Positions 41,349 through 51,273 of a stretch of 64,000 bases of DNA are shown piece by piece. How positions within the stretch are numbered: the first letter of the stretch is position 1; each line of letters opens with the position of its first letter. The DNA lies in assembly GCA_934271735.1 (NCBI GenBank), contig CAKQSB010000007.1:1-64000 (forward strand), in the 5' to 3' direction. The notes under the pieces are model-generated. The model searched no databases. It was given only the letters and a program-made list of their open reading frames with translations, and had not been told where the DNA came from. The translations under genes were made by a program, and so were the position numbers. This DNA comes from an uncultured Clostridia bacterium (GTDB lineage Bacteria; Bacillota; Clostridia; Christensenellales; Borkfalkiaceae).

Positions 41349-42359
41349 TTACTGCGCGGATTCTGTTTTGCCCTGCGCAACCGCTTCTCTTATTTTTGTT
41401 TCGATTTCCTTTGCGATCTCGGGATTGTTGGCAAGATATTCTTTCGCCTTGTCTCTGCCCTGCGCGATCTTCTCTCCGTTATAAGAGAACCACGAACCGC
41501 TCTTTTCGAGAATACCTTTTTCCACACCGAGGTCTACAAGGCAACCCGTCTGGGAAATTCCCTCGCCGTAAATGATATCGAATTCAGCCGTCTTAAACGG
41601 GGGCGCAAGCTTGTTCTTAACGATTTTGGCTTTCGTTCTGTTACCGAACATACCGTCGCTGTCCTTCAATGCGTCGGCTTTTCTTACGTCTATTCTTACC
41701 GACGCATAGAATTTCAAAGCCTTGCCGCCGGGCGTGACTTCGGGATTTCCGAACATAACGCCGACCTTTTCTCTGAGCTGATTGATGAAAATAACGCAGG
41801 TTTTGGACTTGTTCGTGATACCCGTGAGCTTACGAAGAGCCTGAGACATAAGTCTTGCCTGCAAACCGACATGACTATCTCCCATATCGCCTTCGATTTC
41901 CGCCTTAGGCGTAAGCGCGGCGACAGAGTCTACAACAACGATATCGACCGCTCCGCTTCGAACAAGACTTTCGGTTATGTCGAGAGCCTGTTCGCCCGTG
42001 TCGGGCTGCGAAACGTACAAATCGTCGAGGTTTACTCCGAGTTTAGCGGCGTAAACGGGGTCGAGAGCGTGTTCTGCGTCGATAAACGCGGCAACACCGC
42101 CCGCTTTCTGTGTCTGAGCGATAACGTGCAACGCAACGGTTGTTTTACCCGAAGATTCGGGTCCGAAAATCTCGATAATTCTTCCGCGCGGAACGCCGCC
42201 TATTCCGAGGGCTAAGTCCAGCGTGAGACAGCCCGTGGGGATAACGTCGATCGCGATGTCGGCAGAACTTTGACCGAGCTTCATAATCGCCCCTTTTCCG
42301 TACTGCTTTTCGATCTCTTTCAGAACAAGATCTAAAGCTTTTTGTTTTTCTTCTAACAT
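41349..42359 (-). CDS. recA: Recombinase RecA
   Basis: 336 residues. The Walker A motif GPESSGKTT is at 66-74, Walker B is in VDIVVVDSVAAL, and the DNA-binding loops (GDSHVGLQARLMSQALRK and MFGNPEVTPGG) are in place. It forms filaments on single-stranded DNA and drives recombination and the SOS response. An AGGAG site precedes the ATG and it sits 27 bases after the CinA-like gene, as in many Bacillota. No clear SOS box was recognised nearby. Confidence 0.98.
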   Translation of the reverse strand: MLEEKQKALDLVLKEIEKQYGKGAIMKLGQSSADIAIDVIPTGCLTLDLALGIGGVPRGRIIEIFGPESSGKTTVALHVIAQTQKAGGVAAFIDAEHALDPVYAAKLGVNLDDLYVSQPDTGEQALDITESLVRSGAVDIVVVDSVAALTPKAEIEGDMGDSHVGLQARLMSQALRKLTGITNKSKTCVIFINQLREKVGVMFGNPEVTPGGKALKFYASVRIDVRKADALKDSDGMFGNRTKAKIVKNKLAPPFKTAEFDIIYGEGISQTGCLVDLGVEKGILEKSGSWFSYNGEKIAQGRDKAKEYLANNPEIAKEIETKIREAVAQGKTESAQ

Positions 42360-42386
42360 TTTATCTCCTGTCAGGGATTTACTCCC

Positions 42387-43109
42387 TTAAATATTTTTTA
42401 CGCTTTTAATCGCCAGAAACAAAGCCGTCTGAACGCCCTTTTCCGTAATTTCCGCTCTGTTTCCTTCAAATTTATATCTGTAAACCGAAATACCCTGCGC
42501 AGTTCCCACGGCGATATAACATAGCCCCACGGGAAAACCCGATTCGTCGGTATTCGGACCGGCAAGACCGGTCGTGGAAAGAACTATATCCGATTTTTCT
42601 TCGCTTAAAAGTCCTTTCGCCATTTCGCCCGCAACTTGCGAAGAAACGGGTTTGTTTATTCTTATCGCCTCTTCGGAAACATTAAGTCTTTTGATTTTCG
42701 CTTCGCTGTCATAAGCGACTACGCCTTCGTAAAAGACATTACTCGCGCCCGGCACGGAAATTATTCTCGCGGAAAGATTCCCGCCCGTGAAAGACTCCGC
42801 AACGGAGATTTTCAGTTTTCCGAGCTTTAAAATGTAAACGAGAACGTCCTGCAAACTCGCGTCGTACTCCGCATAAACGTTTTCGGGAAACGAAAGAAAA
42901 AATTCTTTTGCCGCCTCGGCAGCTTCCGAAGTCGCCGCATGCGATAACGCTTTAAAAGTTATCTTTACGTCGAGTAAGTTTCTTTCGACGGAAATTTCCG
43001 TGTTTTTATATGTCTCTTTTATCGCCGTGATTTTACTTTCGAGTTTTTCTCGCGAAATCCCGAACGCTTTTAAAATCGCAACGCCGTGAAAAACGTTTTC
43101 TTCGTTCAT
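42387..43109 (-). CDS. Truncated CinA-like protein (PncC amidohydrolase domain)
   Basis: 240 residues. The C-terminal part (from about residue 90) is the PncC nicotinamide-nucleotide amidohydrolase domain, with SVAESFTGGNLSARI near residues 97-111, the YEGVVAYDSEAKI stretch and STTGLAGPNTDE. Residues 1-85 look like the middle domain of full CinA. The usual N-terminal COG1058 domain (about 170 residues) is absent. Its stop overlaps nothing; it starts one base inside the pgsA stop. Position between pgsA and recA confirms the family. It probably only recycles pyridine nucleotides. Confidence 0.88.
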   Translation of the reverse strand: MNEENVFHGVAILKAFGISREKLESKITAIKETYKNTEISVERNLLDVKITFKALSHAATSEAAEAAKEFFLSFPENVYAEYDASLQDVLVYILKLGKLKISVAESFTGGNLSARIISVPGASNVFYEGVVAYDSEAKIKRLNVSEEAIRINKPVSSQVAGEMAKGLLSEEKSDIVLSTTGLAGPNTDESGFPVGLCYIAVGTAQGISVYRYKFEGNRAEITEKGVQTALFLAIKSVKNI

Positions 43110-43708
43110 TAACCTTTAAAAACCTCTTTGTTCTTAATAAGGTACGAACAACCCGAAATTATCGTTAAAATAACCGAGATACCAAAGCACGCAAGCCCTA
43201 TATAGTCAAAAATCATTCCGACTGACGGCGCGATTGTAAGCAAATCTCCCGTGAGAAGTAAAACGATAATCGTAACGTCCGTGAAAAAGGTCTTTATTTT
43301 ACCCGTCATTTCCGCGGCTAAAACGATACCTTTTTTCGCCGCCATCATACGGAGCGAAGAAACGACCATTTCTCTCGCCATTATTATCGCGACGCCTACG
43401 CCGCCGTAAATCATACCGATCGTGCCGAGCTGATTGAAAACGTTTGTTTCGTAAGGATCGGAAAGAAGAACGATAAGTCCGGATAAAACAAGGACTTTAT
43501 CGGCAATCGGGTCGAGAAATTTTCCCAGATCGGTTACCATATTGTACTTTCTCGCGATGTAACCGTCGAAAAAATCGGTAATCGAAGCTATTGCAAAAAT
43601 GCCGAGCGCAACAATATAATGTCCCGTGAAAAAGCCGAGATAAAATGCCGTTATGAAAAACGGGATTAAAATCAGTCTCAGCATCGTGAGTTTGTTTGGA
43701 AGATTCAT
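43109..43708 (-). CDS. pgsA: CDP-diacylglycerol--glycerol-3-phosphate 3-phosphatidyltransferase
   Basis: 199 residues with about five membrane helices. The CDP-alcohol phosphotransferase motif D-G-x2-A-R-x8-G-x3-D-x3-D is present as DGYIARKYNMVTDLGKFLDPIAD. It makes phosphatidylglycerolphosphate for phospholipids. It overlaps the CinA-like gene by one base and follows rimO by one base. Confidence 0.95.
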   Translation of the reverse strand: MNLPNKLTMLRLILIPFFITAFYLGFFTGHYIVALGIFAIASITDFFDGYIARKYNMVTDLGKFLDPIADKVLVLSGLIVLLSDPYETNVFNQLGTIGMIYGGVGVAIIMAREMVVSSLRMMAAKKGIVLAAEMTGKIKTFFTDVTIIVLLLTGDLLTIAPSVGMIFDYIGLACFGISVILTIISGCSYLIKNKEVFKG

Positions 43709-43709
43709 T

Positions 43710-45044
43710 TTATGCCTCCGTAGCCTCGCCGTAAAGATCGTAAGCGTCTGCTTTTTTTATCTTTACGTTATAGTATTCGCCCTGTCGTATTTCTCCGGCG
43801 TATGTGAAATATACTTTTCCGTCGATTTCGGGAGCGGAAAAATACGCTCTGCCGTAAAAAGACTGCTTTTCGTAATCCACGCCGTCGCAAAGAACCTCGA
43901 GCGTTTTACCTATGTATCCTTTATTTCTTTCTTTCGAAACTTTTTTCTGCGTGTCGTAAAGCTTTTTAACTCTCGCTTCCTTAACGCTTTCGTCTATCTG
44001 CCCGGGAAGTTTATAAGCGGGCGTTCCCTCTTCTCTCGAATATGCAAAGAAGCCCGCATTTGTAAGTTTTGCCGTTTTTATAAACTCCACAAGGTTTTCG
44101 AACTGCTCTTCCGTTTCGCCCGGAAACCCTGCGATAAACGTAGATCTTATCGCGATACCGGGAATTTCCTTTCTCAATTTATCGAACAAACGAAGATACC
44201 CTTCGCCCGTACCCTGTCTGTTCATACGCTTTAATACTTCGGGCGAGCTGTGCTGCAAAGGAATATCAAGATATTTGATAATCTTTTTATTGTTTTTGAT
44301 TTCGGCAATAAGCTCGTCCGTTATCTTTTCGGGATAACAATACAAAAGTCTTACGGAACGGATATTGTCGAGTTCGGTGAGATTTTTTAAAAGCTCGGCA
44401 AGCTTGTTTTCGCCGTACAGATCCTCGCCGTATCTCGTTATGTCCTGCGCGACGAGAATAAGTTCTTTCACTTCGCCCAAAGCTTTCGTTTCTTCTATAA
44501 GATCTTCCTGCTTTTCGGAACGATACCTGCCGCGGATAGAAGGAATGAGACAATACGTGCAATGATTGTCGCAACCGTCCGCGATTTTGAGGTAAGCGTA
44601 ATGAAGAGGGGTCGTTACAACCCTATTTTCACTCTTGAATTCTTTTGCTTTACCGACAAAATTTACTCTTTCGCCCTTATAGGCAAGCTCGATAGCTTCG
44701 GGAAGAAGCTCGTAATCGCCCGTTCCAAGAAACACGTTCACTTCCGTGAATTCGTCGAACATATCGTTTACGAATTTCTGCGGCATACAACCCGTTAAAA
44801 TAATTTTTTCGAGCCTGCCGCTTTTTCTCAGTTCGTTTACCTCTAAAACCGTTTCGATCGCTTCTCTTCTCGAGCTTTCGAGGAAAGCGCAGGAGTTTAC
44901 GATTATTATCTCCGCGTCTTCTTTTTCCTGCGTGATTTTGTCACTGCCTAAGATAGCAAGCATTTTTTCGGTGTCAACTCTGTTTTTATCGCACCCGAGC
45001 GAAATAACGCCGATTGTTTTTTCCTTGAATTTATTAAACGTCAT
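43710..45044 (-). CDS. rimO: Ribosomal protein S12 methylthiotransferase RimO
   Basis: 444 residues. The N-terminal UPF0004 domain starts GVISLGCDKNRVDTE with cluster cysteines. The radical SAM motif CDNHCTYCLIP and the C-terminal TRAM domain follow. It adds a methylthio group to Asp of ribosomal protein S12. The GGAG site is only three bases before the ATG, which is short. Its start overlaps the ftsK end by 11 bases. Confidence 0.95.
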   Translation of the reverse strand: MTFNKFKEKTIGVISLGCDKNRVDTEKMLAILGSDKITQEKEDAEIIIVNSCAFLESSRREAIETVLEVNELRKSGRLEKIILTGCMPQKFVNDMFDEFTEVNVFLGTGDYELLPEAIELAYKGERVNFVGKAKEFKSENRVVTTPLHYAYLKIADGCDNHCTYCLIPSIRGRYRSEKQEDLIEETKALGEVKELILVAQDITRYGEDLYGENKLAELLKNLTELDNIRSVRLLYCYPEKITDELIAEIKNNKKIIKYLDIPLQHSSPEVLKRMNRQGTGEGYLRLFDKLRKEIPGIAIRSTFIAGFPGETEEQFENLVEFIKTAKLTNAGFFAYSREEGTPAYKLPGQIDESVKEARVKKLYDTQKKVSKERNKGYIGKTLEVLCDGVDYEKQSFYGRAYFSAPEIDGKVYFTYAGEIRQGEYYNVKIKKADAYDLYGEATEA

Positions 45045-47907
45045 AATCTCCGTAAAGTTCCTTAAAGTCTTCCATAGAAAGGGTTACCTGTTTTTGTTTT
45101 CCGCCCTGACTGTCAAGAACATAGCCTTTGGAAACCATCCAGTCGTATATTTTTGCCGCTTTCGGGAATCCGCAGGATTTAAGTCTTCTCTGTATCATAG
45201 AAATAGATATGCTGCCCGTTTCGACGGCGATTCTCAACGCCTCGACGTAATAATCGGGTACTTTTTCTTCTCCGCCCGTAACGTTTTCTATTTGCGGGTT
45301 TGCATCCTTGTCTATCTCTTTCATCGCCGCTTCGTTGAAATAGCTCTCGTTGTTATCGCGAATGTAATTTACCACGGCTTTAATCTCCTCCATATCGATA
45401 TACGCGCCCTGCGCTCTTTCCATATTCGCCATATAGCTCATACGATAAAGCAAATCGCCGTTGCCGAGAAGCTTTTCCGCGCCGCCTTCGCCGATAATCG
45501 TTGTGGAGTCCGTCGCGTTGGACATTTTGAACGCCATTCTCGAAATGAAGTTGGTTTTTATCGAACCTTCGATAATGTTTACCGACGGACGCTGAGTCGC
45601 GAGGATAAGATACATGCCCGCCGCTCTCGCTTTCTGTGCAAGTCTTCCTATCTTCTCTTCGATAACCTTTTTATCGGTGGACATAAGGTCGGCAAATTCG
45701 TCGATTATGATAACGATTTTCGGAAGCTTACGTTCCTTTCTCGGATCGATAAGGTCGTTATACTCGTCGATATTGTGAACGACGAGTTCCGCCATTTTCG
45801 TGTATCTCGCTTCCATTTCCTTAACCGCCCAACCGAGCATCGCAACCGCCGTTTTCGCGTCGGTTATGATATCGCCGAACAAAAGATGAGGTATTCCCTC
45901 GAAGACTTTGAATTCGACAAGTTTGGGGTCGACGATTATAAGTCTCAAATCCGCAGGGCTGTATTTATAGAACCAGCTGATAAGAAGGGAGTTAAGCCCT
46001 ACGCTCTTACCCGTTCCGCTCGCGCCCGCGATAAGCATATGCAACGTTTTCGTCAAATCCGCAACAACGGGATTGCCGACGATATCTTTACCGATAGCGA
46101 ACGTAAGAGCCGTTTTCTTTGTATTTTTGAAAACGTCGCTGTCGATTACGTCTCTTAAACCTACGATTGAACGTTGTTCGTTCGCAACCTCTACGCCGAT
46201 AAGCGATGTGCCGGGAATAGGCGTGATACGGATGTCGTTTTTAGTCTGTAAACGAAGTTTTAAATCGTCCGCATATTTTAAAACCGTTTTTATCGAAACG
46301 TTATCGGGGATTGCTATATCGAATCTCGTTACGGTAGGTCCGTGGACGATATTCGCAAGGCTTGCTTCCACCCCGCCGAGGACTTTAAGCGTGTTTATGA
46401 TTCTGGTCGCTTTGTCGCGTTTGAAAAATTCGACATCGGCGTAATTTTCCTGCGACGAATAAGATTTCAGAAGATCTAAAGGCGGTGCGTTGTACTTGAA
46501 GTTGAGCGGCATTTCGTCGAAAGGATTATGCTCTTTCTCCTCTTCTTCCGCGTTCACTTTCGCCGATTTTTTCTCCCGAGATAAATCGGCTTCTTTTTTC
46601 TCGGGTTTCAAAGAATCGGTTTTTCTCTTGTTCACGCTTTCGTATTCTTCATAGCCGGAATAATCCGTCTGCGGTTCTTCCGCGAAAGGTTCGTCGAAAT
46701 CTATCCCGTCGGAATCGGACAGAACTTCGTCGCTGACCTTGCTGTTCACCTCTTCCATATCCGTCTCGATATCGCCGCTGCGATAATCCGCGGCCTTTTT
46801 CTCGGCGTGTCTGGATACGGCGGCTTTAAAGGAATTCGGCATATAAATATCGCCGTTTATTCCCGTTTCGTCGATGCCGTCGGAAGCATCGTAAGAATCC
46901 TTACGCTTATCGTAACGATCGGAAGAATTATCTCTTTTACCGTAATCGCTCGTTTCCGACGTCGTTCCCGAGCCCGACTTAACATATCTCAGTTTGCTTT
47001 CGAAATCTTTATTGTATTCTTCGCTGTAAAGCGAGGTTTGCCCCTGTGCACGATTTGCTGTATTGCCGCCGCGGTCGTAACCTTTATCGTAACCGTTGTC
47101 ACGCCCGCCGACCTCGTCGAACTCCTCTTCGTCCTCTCTCATTTCGAAATCGGAATCGCCGACGACGAGAGTTTTTCTCTTATGCGGCATAACGACGTTT
47201 GCGGAAGCGTAAGTTCTTTTCTCCTCGCGCGGAGTTTTTTCCGCCTCGCTCCTCGAACGCGCAACCGTCGAAAATTCTTCGTCGGGTTCGGAATAAGGTC
47301 TGTTGTCTTTATTGTCGGGTTTGTTTTTATCGGTTTTTTCTTCACCCTGCCGTTTATCGGCGGTTTTATCCGATTTCGCGGCGGGAAACGCAAACTTCAC
47401 CGCGGCAAAACCGCACAAAAGCGCGATAACCGCCCAAATCACGTAAGTTCCCGCAAGCGAAACGCCCGAAACGAGAAGATGATCGAGCGATGCGAAAAGC
47501 GCGCCGCCTATCGTGGACGTGGCAAGTCCGCCGTTCTCTTTGACCGCTCCGAAAACGCGCGCGACGTAATCGCCGAGCGTTTCGTCGGGGTTAATCGGAG
47601 AAGCAATCAGATGAGCTATCGCGAAACCGCAAAAAAGGCATATGAAAATCATAACGGCGACCAAAGCGCCGCGTTTTGACAATTTAATTTTGCCTGTAAG
47701 CATTTTCAATCCGAAAAAGAAAAGCAAAATAATGATAGGAAATGTAAAATATCCTGTCGATCCGAGCAAAAACGCCTGCATTATGCCGCCGACGGGGTAA
47801 AAAACGGAATTACCCGTGACGAGAGAGAAAAATAAAAACAACGCCACGAGCATCAAAGCCATTCCGCACAACTCTTTATTTATAAACGCATCGTCTTTCC
47901 GTGCCAA
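45034..47907 (-). CDS. ftsK: DNA translocase FtsK/SpoIIIE
   Basis: 957 residues from a TTG at 47907, chosen because AGAGGTG lies six bases upstream; a GTG three codons earlier has no such spacing. Four or five N-terminal membrane helices (to about residue 190) are followed by a long charged linker rich in Glu, Lys and Asp. The FtsK motor starts near residue 465, with Walker A GASGTGKSVGLN and Walker B IIIDEFADLM. A gamma DNA-reading domain ends the protein (about 895-955). It pumps chromosomes through the septum; it could serve division, sporulation or both. Confidence 0.95.
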   Translation of the reverse strand: MARKDDAFINKELCGMALMLVALFLFFSLVTGNSVFYPVGGIMQAFLLGSTGYFTFPIIILLFFFGLKMLTGKIKLSKRGALVAVMIFICLFCGFAIAHLIASPINPDETLGDYVARVFGAVKENGGLATSTIGGALFASLDHLLVSGVSLAGTYVIWAVIALLCGFAAVKFAFPAAKSDKTADKRQGEEKTDKNKPDNKDNRPYSEPDEEFSTVARSRSEAEKTPREEKRTYASANVVMPHKRKTLVVGDSDFEMREDEEEFDEVGGRDNGYDKGYDRGGNTANRAQGQTSLYSEEYNKDFESKLRYVKSGSGTTSETSDYGKRDNSSDRYDKRKDSYDASDGIDETGINGDIYMPNSFKAAVSRHAEKKAADYRSGDIETDMEEVNSKVSDEVLSDSDGIDFDEPFAEEPQTDYSGYEEYESVNKRKTDSLKPEKKEADLSREKKSAKVNAEEEEKEHNPFDEMPLNFKYNAPPLDLLKSYSSQENYADVEFFKRDKATRIINTLKVLGGVEASLANIVHGPTVTRFDIAIPDNVSIKTVLKYADDLKLRLQTKNDIRITPIPGTSLIGVEVANEQRSIVGLRDVIDSDVFKNTKKTALTFAIGKDIVGNPVVADLTKTLHMLIAGASGTGKSVGLNSLLISWFYKYSPADLRLIIVDPKLVEFKVFEGIPHLLFGDIITDAKTAVAMLGWAVKEMEARYTKMAELVVHNIDEYNDLIDPRKERKLPKIVIIIDEFADLMSTDKKVIEEKIGRLAQKARAAGMYLILATQRPSVNIIEGSIKTNFISRMAFKMSNATDSTTIIGEGGAEKLLGNGDLLYRMSYMANMERAQGAYIDMEEIKAVVNYIRDNNESYFNEAAMKEIDKDANPQIENVTGGEEKVPDYYVEALRIAVETGSISISMIQRRLKSCGFPKAAKIYDWMVSKGYVLDSQGGKQKQVTLSMEDFKELYGDYDV

Positions 47908-47938
47908 GGAAAACACCTCTTATATATAGTATACAATT

Positions 47939-47967
47939 ATTATAACATAACGAAAAACGTTTTTCAA
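47939..47967 (-). promoter_or_regulatory. Promoter of the ftsK-rimO-pgsA-cinA-recA operon
   Basis: Minus strand: TTGAAA (47967-47962), 17-base spacer, TATAAT (47944-47939), about 31 bases before the TTG start. Confidence 0.8.
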
Positions 47968-48073
47968 GCGTATTGAGTGTTCTCTTTATAAAATTTTAAA
48001 ACTTAAATTTCACAGCAAAACTTCATGGTTAAATTATTGCCGACGCTCGGAAATTTAAAAATAAGGGCATTAA

Positions 48074-48097
48074 AAAAACGCCGTTGCCGGCGTTTTT
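48074..48097 (-). terminator. Terminator of acpP
   Basis: Stem AAAAACGCCG/CGGCGTTTTT, loop TTGC; on the minus strand it continues into more T residues, six bases past the acpP stop codon. Confidence 0.92.
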
Positions 48098-48102
48098 GAT
48101 TT

Positions 48103-48333
48103 TTAATTATTTTCGTCGATAATCTTAACAATATCTCCGACGGTTTTAAGCCTGTCGGCGTCGTCCTCGGTTACGGTTACGCCGAATTCGTCTTCCATTG
48201 CCATAAGAAGCTGGACAATATCGATGGAATCCGCGCCGAGATCTTTCACAACGTCGCTGCTTATGTTAATGCTTTCTTCCGAAATGCCGAGCTGTTCCGC
48301 AATTATCGAGACAACCTTAGAATATGTATCCAT
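48103..48333 (-). CDS. acpP: Acyl carrier protein
   Basis: 76 residues, acidic, with the phosphopantetheine attachment site GADSIDIVQL (Ser36 region). It carries acyl chains in fatty acid synthesis. GGAGGAAT lies before the ATG. It has its own consensus promoter and terminator and is not beside other fab genes here. Confidence 0.96.
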   Translation of the reverse strand: MDTYSKVVSIIAEQLGISEESINISSDVVKDLGADSIDIVQLLMAMEDEFGVTVTEDDADRLKTVGDIVKIIDENN

Positions 48334-48376
48334 TTTATTCCTCCGTGAGTGTTGCGGCGCACCGGCCGTCTTTAAG

Positions 48377-48405
48377 AGTATAACCTATCTTTGCGGCTTT
48401 GTCAA
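48377..48405 (-). promoter_or_regulatory. Promoter of acpP
   Basis: Minus strand: consensus TTGACA (48405-48400), 17-base spacer, TATACT (48382-48377), 43 bases before the ATG. Confidence 0.85.
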
Positions 48406-48421
48406 ACCTTTTTTCGGATTT

Positions 48422-50590
48422 TCACTGTTTCTTTTTCGGAGAACGCATCGTAAGACCTATTCGGTTCTTCTTTACGTCGACGGAAAGTACCCTTACCTTT
48501 ACGACCTGACCGACTTTTAAAACGTCCGACGGGTGCTTGACGTAATTATCCGAAATTTCGGAAATATGCACAAGTCCGTCCTGATGAACGCCGATATCGA
48601 TAAACGCACCGAAATCTATAACGTTTCTTACAGTACCCGTAAGCTCCATACCGACGACAAGGTCGTTGATATCCATAATATCCGAACGAAGTTCCTGTTT
48701 GGGAAGCGAATCTCTGACGTCTCTGCCGGGCTTTAAAAGCTCGACGACGATATCGTTCATCGTAGGAACGCCCAATCCGCATTCCTCGGCGGCTTTTGCT
48801 TCGCCGTATTTCTTTATCTGCTCGGGAAGAGCCGAAAGTTTTCTCTCCTCCACGTCCTTATCGGTGTAACCGAAAAGCGAAAGAAGTTTTTCGGTGGATT
48901 CGTACGATTCCGGGTGAACCGCCGTGTTATCGAGAATGTTTTTACCGTCTCTTATCCTTAAGAAACCCGCGCACTGCTCATAAGCTTTTGCGCCGAGCTT
49001 GGAAACTTTAAGAAGCTGTTTTCTCGTAGTGAATTTTCCGTTTTCCTCGCGGTAAGTTATTATGTTGTTCGCGATTCCGGAGTTAAGCCCCGAAACCCTC
49101 GACAAAAGCGACGGACTTGCCGTATTAAGGTCTACGCCGACGCTGTTTACGCAATCTTCTAAAACGCCGTCTAAAACCTCGTCGAGACGAGCCGCCGGCA
49201 TATCGTGCTGATACTGCCCTACGCCTATCGCCTTTGGATCGATTTTGATAAGCTCGGCGAGAGGATCCTGCAATCTTCTTGCTATGGAGATAGCCGAACG
49301 GAGAGTTAAATCGTACTGCGGAAATTCCTTTGCCGCAAGAGGCGAACCCGAGTAAACGGAAGCGCCCGCTTCGTTCACGACGACATAACCTACCTTTCCG
49401 CCGTAATCCTTAATCATATCCGCAACGAAAATTTCGGACTCCTTGGAAGCTGTTCCGTTACCGATCGAAATAACGTCTACCGAATACTTATCGATAAGCT
49501 TTTCCAGCGCAGCTTTGGCCTCGGCGGTTTTGCTTTGCGGCGGCGTGGGGTAAACGACCGTCGTATCGAGAACTTTGCCCGTGCCGTCGACGACGGCTAT
49601 TTTACAACCCGTCCTGTAAGCGGGGTCGAAGCCCATCGTGACTTTATCCTTAACGGGCGGTTGCATAAGCAGGGGGCGAAGGTTTACGTCGAACATCTTT
49701 ATCGCCTGTTCCTGCGCGTTTTCCGTGAGATAATTTCTGATTTCTCTTTCGATAGATGGTTGAATAAGACGTTTGTAAGCGTCCGCCACGGCTTCCTTAA
49801 CGCAAGGCGTGGTTACGCTTCCTTCTTTAACAAAACCGACTTCGCAAACGCGCACCGCGAATTCTTCGTCGATCGCAACTTTAACTTTCAGGTAGCCTTC
49901 GTCCTCGCCTCTGTTAAGAGCGAGGATTCTGTGCGATTTGATTTCGGAAACGGGTTCGGAATAATCGGCGTACATTTCGTAAGTCTTAGCGCCGTCTTCT
50001 TCCGCTTTCTGAATCTTCGAGGAAATCTCGCCGTTTTTAAGATAAATTCTGCGGAGTTTCTTTCTCAATTCCGCGTCGTCCGAAATCCTTTCGGCGATTA
50101 TGTCTTCCGCGCCCGCTATCGCCTCTTTGGTATTTCCGACGCCGAGTTCTTCATTAACGAACGGTTTCGCAAGATCATCGAGCGTTCCTTCCGTCACGTT
50201 CTGCGCAAAAATTATATCGGCAAGAGGTTCGAGACCTTTTGCGACGGCAACCGTGGCTCTCGTCTTTCTCTTCTGTTTATAAGGTCTGTAAATATCCTCC
50301 ACTTCCGTTATGGTTTCGGCGGCGGAAAGCGCGGCTTCGATTTCTTCCGTCATCTTTTCCTGTTCGGTTATGGATTTGGCGACTTCTTCTTTTCTCTTTT
50401 CGATATTGCGAAGATAGGTAAGCCTTTCCGACAGCTCTCTTAAAACCTGATCGTCGATATGCCCCGTCATTTCCTTTCTGTAACGCGCGATGAAAGGAAT
50501 GGTGTTGCCTTCGTCGAGAAGTTCGACGATGTTTTTGACGTGATCTTCTCTGAGTTTGAATTCCTGAGTGATTTGTTTTAAAATGTCCAT
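48422..50590 (-). CDS. tex: Tex family RNA-binding transcription accessory protein
   Basis: 722 residues, usual length. The N-terminal Tex domain (IPFIARYRKEMTG near 32-44), a YqgF/RNase H-like fold (TMGFDPAYRTGCKIAVVDGTGKV), helix-hairpin-helix motifs (ASPSLLSRVSGLN) and a C-terminal S1 domain (VGMELTGTVRNVIDFGAFIDIG) are visible. Tex binds RNA and associates with RNA polymerase. Its ATG overlaps the alkD-like stop by one base (TAATG). Confidence 0.95.
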   Translation of the reverse strand: MDILKQITQEFKLREDHVKNIVELLDEGNTIPFIARYRKEMTGHIDDQVLRELSERLTYLRNIEKRKEEVAKSITEQEKMTEEIEAALSAAETITEVEDIYRPYKQKRKTRATVAVAKGLEPLADIIFAQNVTEGTLDDLAKPFVNEELGVGNTKEAIAGAEDIIAERISDDAELRKKLRRIYLKNGEISSKIQKAEEDGAKTYEMYADYSEPVSEIKSHRILALNRGEDEGYLKVKVAIDEEFAVRVCEVGFVKEGSVTTPCVKEAVADAYKRLIQPSIEREIRNYLTENAQEQAIKMFDVNLRPLLMQPPVKDKVTMGFDPAYRTGCKIAVVDGTGKVLDTTVVYPTPPQSKTAEAKAALEKLIDKYSVDVISIGNGTASKESEIFVADMIKDYGGKVGYVVVNEAGASVYSGSPLAAKEFPQYDLTLRSAISIARRLQDPLAELIKIDPKAIGVGQYQHDMPAARLDEVLDGVLEDCVNSVGVDLNTASPSLLSRVSGLNSGIANNIITYREENGKFTTRKQLLKVSKLGAKAYEQCAGFLRIRDGKNILDNTAVHPESYESTEKLLSLFGYTDKDVEERKLSALPEQIKKYGEAKAAEECGLGVPTMNDIVVELLKPGRDVRDSLPKQELRSDIMDINDLVVGMELTGTVRNVIDFGAFIDIGVHQDGLVHISEISDNYVKHPSDVLKVGQVVKVRVLSVDVKKNRIGLTMRSPKKKQ

Positions 50591-51273
50591 TATAGTTTCC
50601 TTAAAGTTTTTAAATATGTTTTATCTTCGACGCTCACCCTGAGCGAATCGTTTATTTTCGAAATCGCCTTGTTGTGCGTAAACTTACCGAGCTTGTCGTT
50701 TTCGAGAAATTTCAAAGTCGATTCCCGTTGCTTAACGAAAGCCGTCGATATGAGCCAGGCTATCGCCATATCGTTATAGTAGCCTTTTCCGTCGAGCTTT
50801 TCGGCAATACGCAAAATCTCTTCGGTATGCTCCCCGCCGACGAAAAAATTCATAAGAGCAACAATGCGGAAACGAAGAGCGGAATTTTCCTGCTTTTCTA
50901 TCCCGTCCGTCAAAAGGAGATAAAATCGCTTTCTGTCTTTTGCGCCGACCTTGATTGCGGGAACAAAGGAATCGACAAGTCCCCAACCGTCGCATTTCGA
51001 AAGATAGAAATCCTTTTTGCTCCACATTTCGTCGAAACCGAGCCTTGCGATAAGCAAACCGTAAATAAGCGTACACTCGTAATTTTCGAACTTGCAGTTT
51101 TCGAGATAATCGCTTATCTCGTTTTGAGGAATCGACTTCGCGATTTGTTTTATCACGGGTATTCTTACGCCTACCGTTTTATATGCCGAAACTATTATTT
51201 TGTCGTTAAACTCTTTATACTTCGCATCGGCGTTTGTCTCAAGCTCGGCAATCGTTTTTTCGTAAATGTTCAT
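50590..51273 (-). CDS. AlkD-like DNA alkylation repair protein
   Basis: 227 residues of helical HEAT-type repeats. VRIPVIKQIAKSIP near residues 36-49, the WGLVDSFVP segment and the NDMAIAWLISTAFV stretch match the DNA_alkylation (AlkD) family. AlkD-type glycosylases remove bulky alkylated purines, but many family members have other or unknown roles. It overlaps the GH13 gene by four bases (ATGA) and tex by one base. Confidence 0.88.
   Translation of the reverse strand: MNIYEKTIAELETNADAKYKEFNDKIIVSAYKTVGVRIPVIKQIAKSIPQNEISDYLENCKFENYECTLIYGLLIARLGFDEMWSKKDFYLSKCDGWGLVDSFVPAIKVGAKDRKRFYLLLTDGIEKQENSALRFRIVALMNFFVGGEHTEEILRIAEKLDGKGYYNDMAIAWLISTAFVKQRESTLKFLENDKLGKFTHNKAISKINDSLRVSVEDKTYLKTLRKL

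Noticed and set aside
44746..46158. 470-codon plus-strand open frame opposite rimO and ftsK
   Set aside because: Opposite conserved RimO and FtsK motor motifs; no promoter or ribosome binding site seen.
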